A stretch of DNA of 64,000 bases from CAWDLX01 sp963753485. Lineage in GTDB: Bacteria > Actinomycetota > Actinomycetes > Mycobacteriales > Micromonosporaceae. The stretch lies in NCBI GenBank assembly GCA_963753485.1, contig CAVWCL010000004.1:124001-188000 (forward strand). Reading direction: 5' to 3'. The translations under genes and the position numbers were made by a program. The notes under the pieces are model-generated. The model saw only the letters and a list, made by a program, of their open reading frames with translations, was not told the origin of the DNA and ran no database searches. Below, piece by piece: positions 48,710-56,639 of the stretch. Position 1 is the stretch's first letter; each line of letters starts with the position of its first letter.

Positions 48710-49834
48710 CTAGCGCAGGACCGACCGCAGCACCTCGACGACCCGGTCCTGGTCGGCGTCGCTCAGGTCGGCGAAGAGGGGCAGGGACAGCTGCTCGGCG
48801 TAGAACTGTTCGGCCACCGGGCACATTCCGCGGCGGTAGCCCAGATCGGCGAAGGCCGGATGCCGGTACGCCGGCAGGTAGTTGACCTGAGCCCGGATGC
48901 CGGCGCGATGCAGGGCGTCGTAGACCTGGCGGCGCCGCCCGTCGAGGATCCGCACCGCGAACAGGTGCCACGCCGGATCCACCCATGCCCGCTGCGCCGG
49001 CAGGCGCAGACCGGGGACATCGGCGAGCAGCGACCGGTAGCGGCGCACCAGCGCGGCCCGGCGCGCCTTGAACGTCCCGAGCCGGCGCAGCTGGCTGCGT
49101 CCGAGCGCACACAGCAGATCGGGCAGCCGGTAGTTGAGGCCGAACGTGGCCACCTCCTGATGCCAGCCGCCTTCGTCCGGCTCGCGCAGGTGGGCCCGAT
49201 CGCGGACGAGGCCGTGGTTGCGGAAGCGCCGGGCCGCGGTCAGCAGCGACTCGTCGGCCACCGCGACCGCGCCCCCTTCGGCCGTGGTCATGTTCTTGGT
49301 TGGGTAGAACGAGAACGTGGTGAGGTCGGCGAGCGCGCCAACCGCGATGCCCCGGTACGTCGATCCGATCGCGTGCGCCGCATCGGCGATCAGCACGACG
49401 CCCGCGGTGTCGGTGAGCTTGCGCAGGTCGTCGTACTCGGCCGGATGGCCGGCGTAGTCGACCGCGGTCACCACGCGGGTACGCCCGGTCAACGCGGCGG
49501 CCACCGCGCCGGCGTCCAGGTTCGCCGTCTCGTCCTCGATGTCGGCGAAGACCACCCGGGCGCCCAGGGCCACCGCCGCCGACGCGGTGGCGATGAACGT
49601 CATCGGCGAGGTGACCACGTCGTCGTCAGGGCCGACACCGGCCGCCGCGTAGGCGACGTGCAGGGCGGCGCTGCCGCTGCTCACGGCGACGCAGGTGATG
49701 CCGTCGGTCCAGGCGGCGAGCTCCTCCTCAAACGCCTCGACCAGCGGCCCGGTGCTCAGATAGGCGGCCCGCAACGCGTCGAGCACCTCGGCCTCGTCGG
49801 TCGCGTCGATGCTCTGGCGTCCATAAGGGAGCAT
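48710..49834 (-). CDS. pseC: PseC-like UDP-4-keto-6-deoxy-sugar aminotransferase
   Basis: A 374-residue DegT/DnrJ/EryC1 aminotransferase. It starts MLPYGRQSIDATDEAEVLDA like PseC and has VAVSSGSAALHVAYAAAG, DVVTSPMTFIATASA, IADAAHAIGSTYRG with the PLP-contacting Asp/His, and the PLP Lys in FSFYPTKNMTTAEGGA. PseC aminates the C4 keto group of UDP-2-acetamido-2,6-dideoxy-L-arabino-hexos-4-ulose, the second step toward pseudaminic acid. The ATG lies one base after the pseB stop, so the order pseB-pseC supports the call. The later enzymes PseH, PseI and PseF are not in the window. Confidence 0.88.
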   Translation of the reverse strand: MLPYGRQSIDATDEAEVLDALRAAYLSTGPLVEAFEEELAAWTDGITCVAVSSGSAALHVAYAAAGVGPDDDVVTSPMTFIATASAAVALGARVVFADIEDETANLDAGAVAAALTGRTRVVTAVDYAGHPAEYDDLRKLTDTAGVVLIADAAHAIGSTYRGIAVGALADLTTFSFYPTKNMTTAEGGAVAVADESLLTAARRFRNHGLVRDRAHLREPDEGGWHQEVATFGLNYRLPDLLCALGRSQLRRLGTFKARRAALVRRYRSLLADVPGLRLPAQRAWVDPAWHLFAVRILDGRRRQVYDALHRAGIRAQVNYLPAYRHPAFADLGYRRGMCPVAEQFYAEQLSLPLFADLSDADQDRVVEVLRSVLR

Positions 49835-49835
49835 C

Positions 49836-50819
49836 TCAGATTTCGTGGTTGAGGATCGCCCGCAACTCGTCGACGCCCAGCCAGGCGTCGTTGCGATCGG
49901 AGCGGTAGCAGAACCCATCGCCCAAGCGCTCGCCCCCGGCGTGCGGGCGGTAGCCCCAGGTCGCGATCGCCGGCTGGACCACGTACCGATCGGCGAAGCG
50001 CAGGGTCCGTCGCCCGTCGTCGGGCGAGATCATCTCTTCGTGCACCTTCTGTCCGGGCCGGATGCCGACCTCGTGGGTCGGGCACTCCGGGGCGACCGCC
50101 TCGGCCAGGTCCATGATCCGGACGCTCGGGATGCGCGGCACGAAGAGCTCGCCGCCGTGCATCAGGTCGAATGAGTCGACCACGAACCGCACCGCCTGGT
50201 CGAGCGTGATCCAGAACCGGGTCATCTGCTTGTCCGTGATCGGCAGGGACTCGCCCGACCCGGCCAACCGCCGGAACAGTGCCACCACCGAGCCACGGCT
50301 GCCCATGACATAGCCGTAGCGCACCACCGCAAAGCGGGTGCGCTGATGCGCGGCGTAGTGGTTGGCCGAGATGAAGAGCTTGTCCGCGACCAGGTTGGTG
50401 GCGCCGTAGAGGTTGATCGGGCTGGATGCCTTGTCGGTCGAGAGTGCCACGACGTTGCGGACCTCGCAGTCGATCGCCGCGTCCACCACGTTCTGGGAGC
50501 CGTCCACGTTTGTCTGCACGTACTCGAACGGGTTGTACTCGGCCGGGTCGACCTGCTTCAGCGCCGCGGCGTGCACGACGTGGTCCACACCGTGCATGGC
50601 CCGCGCCAGGCGGGCGCGGTCGCGCACATCGCCGATGAACCAGCGAAGCCGGCGGTCGTCGTTGAACCGCTCCCGAGCCTCGTACTGTTTCAGCTCGTCC
50701 CGGGAGAAGATCACGATCCGCTTCGGGTCGAGGTGCGTCAGGGCGTACCGGACAAATGCCTGCCCGAACGAGCCGGTGCCGCCGGTGACGAGGATCGACG
50801 CCGCTGTCAACACTGCCAC
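49836..50819 (-). CDS. pseB: PseB-like UDP-GlcNAc 4,6-dehydratase (inverting)
   Basis: A 327-residue short-chain dehydrogenase-type enzyme that converts UDP-GlcNAc to UDP-2-acetamido-2,6-dideoxy-L-arabino-hexos-4-ulose with C5 inversion. It shows the NAD-binding ILVTGGTGSFGQAF, FSRDELKQYEARERF, HAAALKQVDPAEYNPFEYVQ, TNVDGSQNVVDAAI and STDKASSPINLYGATN. KQVPxxExNPxE and the STDKA with the Asp/Lys pair are typical of PseB. GTG 50819 has GAAGGGG upstream; GTG 50813 is also possible. It heads a four-gene operon. Upstream, beyond 150 bp, lies the third palindromic repeat. Confidence 0.92.
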   Translation of the reverse strand: MAVLTAASILVTGGTGSFGQAFVRYALTHLDPKRIVIFSRDELKQYEARERFNDDRRLRWFIGDVRDRARLARAMHGVDHVVHAAALKQVDPAEYNPFEYVQTNVDGSQNVVDAAIDCEVRNVVALSTDKASSPINLYGATNLVADKLFISANHYAAHQRTRFAVVRYGYVMGSRGSVVALFRRLAGSGESLPITDKQMTRFWITLDQAVRFVVDSFDLMHGGELFVPRIPSVRIMDLAEAVAPECPTHEVGIRPGQKVHEEMISPDDGRRTLRFADRYVVQPAIATWGYRPHAGGERLGDGFCYRSDRNDAWLGVDELRAILNHEI

Positions 50820-50976
50820 GTCCGCGCCCCTTCCGGCTCGTTGGATCACCTGGAAACGACATGCTGGTCGTGATGAGTAACGCATGAGCCGGGCAACCGT
50901 TCCGGTGCCTCGCTCGTTCGGGGCCGGCCAGCGCGCGCACGACGAGGGGTTGGACGCGATGGTCGGCATCGTCCCC

Positions 50977-51040
50977 CGTCGATCTAGGGCTTAGGCACGT
51001 TGATTGATCTCCAATCGTGTGCACAAGCCCTAGATCGACG
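50977..51040. repeat. Long palindromic intergenic repeat, copy 3 (supplies glcF stop codon)
   Basis: A 64 bp palindrome. Outer arms CGTCGATCTAGGGCTT on both strands, then AGGCAC or GTGCACA, and a centre TTGATCTCCAATCGTGTGC shared almost exactly with copy 2. The TAG stop of the oppositely oriented glcF (51030-51032) is the CTA of the conserved CTAG core of the right arm, so the last codons of glcF lie inside the repeat. Confidence 0.85.
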
Positions 51041-52310
51041 AGCCATGCACCGGCTCGGGCGCGCCGCCGCCCCGCAACGAGTGGTCGAGCAACTCGACCG
51101 TGTGCAGGGTGGGCAGCGCCGGGCCGCCGTCGCGGCGCAGCGCAGCGGCGATCTGCAGCAGGCAACCCGGGTTACCGGCGACGATCGCGCTCGCGCCGGT
51201 GGTCCGCAGCGCGGCGGCCTTGAGATCACTCAGGCGGGTGGCTCGCGCCGGCTCGAGCAGGTTGTAGACGCCGGCCGAGCCGCAGCACACGTCGGCCCCG
51301 GACGCGGTGACCACCGTCAGCTCGGGAATGCCGGCCAGCAGCTCGCGTGGTTGCGCCCGCACCCCCTGGCCGTGCGAGAGGTGACAGGCGTCGTGGTACG
51401 CGACCGTCGCCGGCACCGGATGCCGGCGGGCGCGCGGCTCGCCCAGCTCCGGCAGCACCTCGGTGATGTCGCGGACCTTGGCGGCCAGCGCGGCGGCCGG
51501 TGCCGCCCAGCGCTCGTCCTCCTGCAGCAGCTCGGCGTACTCCTTCATCACCGAGCCACACCCGGCCACGTCGGTGACGACCAGGTCGACGCCGGCCCGG
51601 GTGAACGCGGCCACCGTGCGCCGCGCCAGTTGGGCCGCCTGCGCGGACCGGCCGGCGTGGCGAGCCAGCGCGCCACAGCACCCTTGTCCCCCAGGGATGA
51701 CCACATCGCAGCCCTCCAGCGCGAGAACACGCGCGGTGGCCGCCGAGACCTGCGAGAAGAAGGCGGCCTGGACGCAGCCGGTGAGCAGGCCCACCACGGC
51801 CCGCCGCGGGGTCGACCGGGCCGCCACCGCCCTCGGCAACACCACCCGCGGGCGGATCGGCGGCGCCAACTCGGCCATGGCAGCCAGGCTCGGAGCCAGC
51901 CGGCGCCGCAGCGACGGACCGGTCAACCGTAGGCGAGCCCCGAGCCGCAGCGCCGGCCGCAGCGCCCGCAGCCGTCGCGGATAGGGAAAGAGCGCGAAGA
52001 TGGCGGCCCGCAACGCGCGCTCGAAGGGCCGGCGTGGCGCCTGCTGCTCGACCACGACCCGGGCCTGCGTGATGATCGAGTCGTAGCGCACGCCGGAGGG
52101 GCAGGCTGGCACGCAGGCCAGGCAGCCGAGGCAGGCGTCCAGGTGGCCGGCGAGGTCGGCGGTGACCGCGGCGCCGTCGAGGATCTGCCCGACCAGGTGG
52201 ATGCGGCCGCGCGGCGAGTCGGCCTCCTCCCCGTCGAGCTGGTACGTGGGGCAGGCCGGCAAGCAGAAGCCACAGTGGACACAGGTATCGGTGAGGGCGC
52301 GTAAGTCCAT
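51030..52310 (-). CDS. glcF: Glycolate oxidase iron-sulfur subunit
   Basis: A 426-residue subunit that passes electrons from GlcD/GlcE to the membrane quinone pool. Two 4Fe-4S motifs are visible: CVHCGFCLPACP (10-21) and CLGCLACVPACP (60-71). Two CCG domains follow (GGQGCCGALARHAG and DVCCGSAGVYNLL, with HDACHLSHGQG between). The length fits GlcF. The ATG overlaps the glcE stop by one base (TGATG), showing coupling. The last residues GSSI and the TAG stop come from palindromic repeat copy 3, so the original C-terminus may have been replaced. Confidence 0.94.
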   Translation of the reverse strand: MDLRALTDTCVHCGFCLPACPTYQLDGEEADSPRGRIHLVGQILDGAAVTADLAGHLDACLGCLACVPACPSGVRYDSIITQARVVVEQQAPRRPFERALRAAIFALFPYPRRLRALRPALRLGARLRLTGPSLRRRLAPSLAAMAELAPPIRPRVVLPRAVAARSTPRRAVVGLLTGCVQAAFFSQVSAATARVLALEGCDVVIPGGQGCCGALARHAGRSAQAAQLARRTVAAFTRAGVDLVVTDVAGCGSVMKEYAELLQEDERWAAPAAALAAKVRDITEVLPELGEPRARRHPVPATVAYHDACHLSHGQGVRAQPRELLAGIPELTVVTASGADVCCGSAGVYNLLEPARATRLSDLKAAALRTTGASAIVAGNPGCLLQIAAALRRDGGPALPTLHTVELLDHSLRGGGAPEPVHGSSI

Positions 52311-53455
52311 CAGATGCCGCCTACGAACCGTCCCGCGGCGAAGCGGCCTTGCGGGTCGAACTGCTGCTTGACCCGACGCATCAGCTCCAGGCCGGGCACC
52401 GGCCCCCAGCTGTCCACCGCCGCCCGTGCCGGGGCCGGTGCGACCAGCACGACACAGGATCCCGCGCCCGGCGATGACCCGATCGTCGACCGGACGGCGC
52501 GTACCACCTCGGCCAGGTGAGCCGGCTCAACCCCCGCCGGGAGGGCCACGTGGACCACGCCGGCGCCGGCTGAGCCACGCACCGCGAGGTCGGCGCCGGC
52601 GGCCGCCCGCACGGTCGTCAGCACCGCCGGCAACCGCCCGGCCCCCACCGCGATCTTCAACGCGACGTCGGCCGGTTCGAACGGATACCGGCCCCACCAG
52701 GGCGGCGGTGACCCGGCCACGGCCGCGTCGCCGAGCAGCGCCGCGGCCGTGGCCGCCCGCTGCTGCACCCCTCGGGCGGAGCCCTCGACGAGCACGGCCA
52801 GGGTGCCGGCACCGCCTCGCAGATCCACCTCGATCGCGGTCGGGTTCACCGACGGCGCCCGGGCCGCCGGCACCAGGCGGGCCAGTTCGTCCGGGCCGGC
52901 GATCGCCCGGCTCACCCAGGCCCGCGTTGCCGGCAGCGGGTGCAGTCGAAACGTGGCCGCGGTGAGCACGGCCAGGGTGCCGTACGAGCCGCAGAGCAGT
53001 CGGCCCAGATCGTAGCCGGCCACGTTCTTCACCACCTTGCCGCCGGAGCGGGCCGCGACCCCGTCCGCGCGGACGAACCGCGCGCCGATGAGCAGGTCGC
53101 GCCCGGCCCCGAAGCGCATCCGGGACGGGCCGGCCTCACCGGTTGCCAGCAGCCCCCCGATGGTGGCGCCCGGCCACCCGGACTCGACCGCGATCCGCTG
53201 CCCGGTCAACGCCAGCACCGCCTGGACGTCGCCGAGGAGGCTGCCGGCGCTGACCGTAGCGACGAGGTCGCCCGGTTCGTGCTCGAGCACCCCGCGGAGC
53301 CGTCGGGTGTCGACGACGATGTCCACAGGGGACAGCACGCCGCCCCAACTCGCCTTGGTGCCGGCCCCACGGATCTCTACCGTGGACCCGTCCGCACGCG
53401 CTGTGCGCAGGGCATCGGCGACATCGTCCACGGTGGCTGGACGCAGCACGCTCAC
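52310..53455 (-). CDS. glcE: Glycolate oxidase FAD-binding subunit
   Basis: A 381-residue FAD-binding protein (FAD-binding PCMH type) paired with GlcD. It shows VLRPATVDDVADALRTARAD, VEIRGAGTKASWGG, VESGWPGATIGGLLATGEAG and GGKVVKNVAGYDLGRLLCGS, then TLAVLTAATFRLHPLP. It ends DPQGRFAAGRFVGGI, the standard closure of the family. The GTG at 53455 overlaps the glcD stop as GTGA, and its own stop overlaps glcF by one base, so glcDEF are fully coupled. Glycolate oxidase converts glycolate, for example from phosphoglycolate after DNA repair, to glyoxylate. Confidence 0.93.
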   Translation of the reverse strand: MSVLRPATVDDVADALRTARADGSTVEIRGAGTKASWGGVLSPVDIVVDTRRLRGVLEHEPGDLVATVSAGSLLGDVQAVLALTGQRIAVESGWPGATIGGLLATGEAGPSRMRFGAGRDLLIGARFVRADGVAARSGGKVVKNVAGYDLGRLLCGSYGTLAVLTAATFRLHPLPATRAWVSRAIAGPDELARLVPAARAPSVNPTAIEVDLRGGAGTLAVLVEGSARGVQQRAATAAALLGDAAVAGSPPPWWGRYPFEPADVALKIAVGAGRLPAVLTTVRAAAGADLAVRGSAGAGVVHVALPAGVEPAHLAEVVRAVRSTIGSSPGAGSCVVLVAPAPARAAVDSWGPVPGLELMRRVKQQFDPQGRFAAGRFVGGI

Positions 53456-54906
53456 CACAGCTCGGTCCCGGCCGGTACCGCGTCGGTCGCCGCTCGGGGC
53501 CGCGGCTGCTCGCCACACAGGCGCGGGGTGGGGAAGACCTTGCCCGGGTTGGCGAGTCCGGCCGGATCGAACGCGCACCGCAGCAGCTGCATGGTCTGCA
53601 TGTCGGCCTCGGTGAACATGCGGGGCAGATGTTTGGCCTTGTCGACGCCGACTCCGTGCTCGCCGGTGATCGAGCCGCCGTGCGCCACGCAGAGGTCCAG
53701 AATCGCGCCGGAGACCCGCTCGGCCGCCTCGTACTCGCCCTCGACGGCGTCGTCGTAGAGCACCAACGGGTGCAGGTTGCCGTCGCCGGCGTGGAACACG
53801 TTGGCCACCCGGATGCCGGCCTGGGCCGCCAACCCGTCGATCTGCGCGAGGACCTCGGCCAGCGCGGTGCGCGGGATCACGCCGTCCTGCACGATGTAGT
53901 TGGGCGAGATCCGCCCCATGGCCGCGAATGCCGACTTGCGGCCCTTCCAGATCTCCGCGCGTTCGGCCTCGGTCGCCGCCACCCGGATCTCGAACGCACC
54001 GGTCTCCTGGCAGAGCCGGCGGACCGTCCGCTCCTCGGCCGCCACCTCGGCCGCCGCGCCATCGAGCTCGACGATGAGCACGGCACCGGCACCGGCCGGG
54101 TAGTCGCAGGCGACCGTCCGCTCGGCGGCCAGGATCGCCAGCGAGTCCATGATCTCGGCGGCCGCCGGGCTGAGCCCGGCGGCGACGATCGCGCTCGTCG
54201 CGGCGCCTGCCGCCGCCATGGTGTGGAAGCCGGCGAGCAGGGTGCTCACCGCCTCCGGCCGGGGCAGCAGCCGCAGGGCCACCTTGGTGGCGATACCGAG
54301 GGTGCCTTCGGAGCCGACGAACACGCCGGTCAGGTCGTAGCCGGGGGCGTCGGCCGCCCGGCCGCCACCGAGCCACACCAGCTCGCCGTCGGAGGTGCAC
54401 ACCTCCAGACCGGTCACGTGGTGCACGGTCATCCCGTACTTCACGCAGTGCGCGCCCCCGGAGTTCTCCGCGACGTTGCCGCCGATGGAGCAGATCACCT
54501 GGCTGGACGGGTCGGGCGCGTAGAACCAGCCATCGGCCGCGACGGCCTGGCTCACCGCGAGATTTGCCACCCCCGGCTCCACCACCGCCCGGCCGTCGGC
54601 GAGGTCGATCTCGACGATCGCGCGCAGGCGACTGGTCACGATGAGCACGCCGTCGGCGACCGGCAGCGCCCCACCGGACAGACCGGTGCCCGATCCACGC
54701 GCGACCCACGGTACGGCGTGGTCGCGGCAGGCTCGGACCGCGGCGCACACCTGCCCGACGTCGGCCGGGAGCACGACCAATGCGGGGACCGTGCGATAGT
54801 GCGCCAGCCCGTCGCACTCGTACGTGCGCCGCCCGGCCTCATCGGTGACCAGGGCCGACTCGCCCAGCTCGGCCCGCAGCCGGGCCGCGAGCTCGGCCAT
54901 CCCCAT
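53452..54906 (-). CDS. glcD: Glycolate oxidase catalytic FAD subunit
   Basis: A 484-residue FAD-linked oxidase. FAD-binding parts are VPWVARGSGTGLSGGALPVA, SSQVICSIGGNVAENSGGAH and GYDLTGVFVGSEGTLGIATK. The C-terminal cap has IVQDGVIPRTALAEVL, VANVFHAGDGNLHPL with the catalytic-site His, and ITGEHGVGVDKAKHLP. These are standard for GlcD/D-lactate dehydrogenases. ATG 54906 is preferred because GGGAGG lies eight bases upstream; ATG 54900 is in frame. A 19 bp tandem repeat array lies in its upstream region and may hold promoter or regulator sites. Confidence 0.94.
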   Translation of the reverse strand: MGMAELAARLRAELGESALVTDEAGRRTYECDGLAHYRTVPALVVLPADVGQVCAAVRACRDHAVPWVARGSGTGLSGGALPVADGVLIVTSRLRAIVEIDLADGRAVVEPGVANLAVSQAVAADGWFYAPDPSSQVICSIGGNVAENSGGAHCVKYGMTVHHVTGLEVCTSDGELVWLGGGRAADAPGYDLTGVFVGSEGTLGIATKVALRLLPRPEAVSTLLAGFHTMAAAGAATSAIVAAGLSPAAAEIMDSLAILAAERTVACDYPAGAGAVLIVELDGAAAEVAAEERTVRRLCQETGAFEIRVAATEAERAEIWKGRKSAFAAMGRISPNYIVQDGVIPRTALAEVLAQIDGLAAQAGIRVANVFHAGDGNLHPLVLYDDAVEGEYEAAERVSGAILDLCVAHGGSITGEHGVGVDKAKHLPRMFTEADMQTMQLLRCAFDPAGLANPGKVFPTPRLCGEQPRPRAATDAVPAGTELW

Positions 54907-54994
54907 CGCCCGATCCTCCCGCCGGGCCGGGTCACCGGCAAGGCGGCTGGCCCAGGCGTCGCCCGGGCCAGCCCCGGAACCGGGGTCGTACCCT

Positions 54995-55085
54995 GAAACC
55001 CGGCCGGGCCGTGGAAACCCGGCCGGGCCGTGGAAACCCGGCCGAGCCGTGGAAACCCGGCCGAGCCGTGGAAACCTGGGCCGGG
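54995..55085. repeat. 19 bp tandem repeat array upstream of glcD
   Basis: Five consecutive starts of GAAACCCGGCCGGGCCGTG at 54995, 55014, 55033, 55052 and 55071, with G/A variation in the third and fourth and decay in the fifth. Each unit has the inner palindrome CCCGGCCGGG. There are no spacers, so it is not a CRISPR. It lies 90-180 bp before the glcD start. Confidence 0.85.
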
Positions 55086-55094
55086 CCCTGCACG

Positions 55095-55673
55095 TCAGCC
55101 GACCGGAGCACGCCGCCCGACGCGGTCGTGCACCCAGAACGGCTCGGCGTAGACCAACGCTCCGCGCATCCACGGCTCCGCCGACGGCAGGACGACGACC
55201 TGGAACGCCTCGTCCGGGATGCGTACCGACGGTGCCGTGAAGCCGAGCGCGCTGGCCGTGGTGAAGCCGAAGCGGTGGTAGTACCGGGGCGAGCCTTCGA
55301 GAAAGACCAACGGTGCGCCGAGCCGGGCGGCCTCGCTCACGGCATGCTCGACGAGGCGGCTGCCGATGCCCCGCCGGTGGTGCTCCGGCACGACGCTGAG
55401 CGGACTGAGCACCAGCACGTCGAGCAGCCGCTGCGGGCAGTCCAGCCAGGACCTCGACAGCTGGACGTGACCGACGACCTGGCCGTCGAGATCGGCGACG
55501 AACGACAGCCCGGCGGCGCCCGCTGGGCCATCGGAGAGCGACTCCGCCAGGTCGGCCACGAGGGCGTCCCCGAACGCCCTGCTGACCACATCGCGCACCG
55601 CGGCCCGGTCGGTCGGTCGCTGGCGGCGAATGGTGACCGGGGCCGACCCGGCGCGATCAGCCGGCCCGGTCAT
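55095..55673 (-). CDS. GNAT family N-acetyltransferase
   Basis: A 192-residue single-domain GNAT protein. The acetyl-CoA loop is VVPEHHRRGIGSRLVEHAV (about 94-112), followed by APLVFLEGSPRYYHRFGFTT, a typical strand-5 and GYY/YHRFGF motif. The second half ends with PSVRIPDEAFQVVVLPSAEP, characteristic of a group of predicted acetyltransferases similar to YhbS. The substrate is unknown. The gene lies just upstream of the repeat array before glcD on the same strand, 188 bp from glcD, and is probably independent. Confidence 0.85.
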   Translation of the reverse strand: MTGPADRAGSAPVTIRRQRPTDRAAVRDVVSRAFGDALVADLAESLSDGPAGAAGLSFVADLDGQVVGHVQLSRSWLDCPQRLLDVLVLSPLSVVPEHHRRGIGSRLVEHAVSEAARLGAPLVFLEGSPRYYHRFGFTTASALGFTAPSVRIPDEAFQVVVLPSAEPWMRGALVYAEPFWVHDRVGRRAPVG

Positions 55674-55838
55674 GAGGTGCCCGTACCGACCCGGACATGT
55701 TCCAGTTGCCGCACACAGCAGAGTCTCGCAATGACCGCGCGCAACGGCATCCCAATTTGCCCGGCGGCGTGATCGGAAGCCCCGCCGAAGTTATCCACAG
55801 GCCGACTTTGCGGCATCGTCACCGGCGCGGTATTGCTC

Positions 55839-55844
55839 TACTGT
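55839..55844 (+). promoter_or_regulatory. -10 box of leaderless promoter for coiled-coil gene
   Basis: TACTGT, five bases, then the GTG at 55850. This selects that start over earlier in-frame codons. Confidence 0.5.
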
Positions 55845-55849
55845 CGGCC

Positions 55850-56446
55850 GTGACAACGGATCTGGGGGAGCGGGACGTGGGCGTGGAGACCAGAGACCCG
55901 GCCAGGCGCGAGGACGACCTGGGCGGCTTGTGGCGACGGTTGGGCGAGCAGCTCACGGGCGGGCAGGCACGCATCGTGGCCAGGTTCGACCGCCTGGACG
56001 GCGACGTTGCCGTGCTGCAGGGCGACGGCGCCGAGCTCAAAACCGGCGTCGCCGTCCTCACAACCGACATGGCCGCGGTCAAAGCCGACATCGCCATCCT
56101 CAAGGCCGACGTCGCCGTCCTCAAGATCGACGTCGCCGTCCTCAAGATCGACGTCGCCGAGATCAAGGCCGACGTGGCCCAACTCAAGGCCGACGTGGCC
56201 CAACTCAAGGCCGACGTGGCCGAACTCAAGACCGACGTCGCCCAACTCAAAGCCGAGGTCGCCGTCCTCAAGACCGACGTCGTCCAGCTCAAAGCCGACG
56301 TCGCCGAACTCAAGACCGACGTGGCCGAGATCAAGGTGCAGCTGAACCGCCTCGAGCGGGCCCACCTCCGTCTCGCCGACCGGATGGACGCCCGGTTCGA
56401 TCAGCTCATCGGACTCATCGCGCGCCAGGAGGGAACCGGCCCGTGA
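55850..56446 (+). CDS. Heptad-repeat coiled-coil protein
   Basis: A 198-residue protein. After about 45 residues (with LGGLWRRLGEQLTGGQARIV), residues about 50-165 are some 16 nearly identical heptads of the form DVAxLKA/T, for example DVAQLKADVAQLKADVAELK. Val/Leu at a/d and Lys/Asp at the flanks make an extremely regular parallel coiled coil. The end (LNRLERAHLRLADRMDARFD, then QLIGLIARQ) is also helical. It may be a dimer or trimer scaffold; the function is unknown. Start GTG 55850 lies five bases after TACTGT. Slippage in the 21 bp DNA repeat would change its length in seven-residue steps. Confidence 0.75.
   Translation: MTTDLGERDVGVETRDPARREDDLGGLWRRLGEQLTGGQARIVARFDRLDGDVAVLQGDGAELKTGVAVLTTDMAAVKADIAILKADVAVLKIDVAVLKIDVAEIKADVAQLKADVAQLKADVAELKTDVAQLKAEVAVLKTDVVQLKADVAELKTDVAEIKVQLNRLERAHLRLADRMDARFDQLIGLIARQEGTGP
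56030..56335. repeat. 21 bp tandem repeats encoding heptads
   Basis: About 14 tandem 21 bp units of the type GCCGACGTGGCCCAACTCAA with small changes, in frame with the coiled-coil gene. Some neighbours are identical, for example 56167-56187 and 56188-56208, which points to recent duplication. Confidence 0.85.
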
Positions 56447-56639
56447 CGTCACCGCCTCAGTGAGCCCGGGGCCGACGTGGTCGCCTACGCTCCTGCCTCT
56501 ACCTGCACCGACTTTCTGATGTGGACATAGCGGCGCTGCACCCGGGCTTCACCCACCTCAACAACCGCACCATCACCCCCGGCCAAGGCTGAGCCGCGCC
56601 GCGCTATCCCGGGCCCCCGCAACCCGGCACACTGCGACC

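Noticed and set aside
54995..55085. CRISPR-like array of short repeats
   Set aside because: Units are back to back with no spacers and only 19 bp long; no cas genes are near.
55819..56452. Minus-strand open frames across the heptad repeat
   Set aside because: They stay open only because the 21 bp repeat has no stop in any frame. The plus-strand protein makes structural sense, and these do not.
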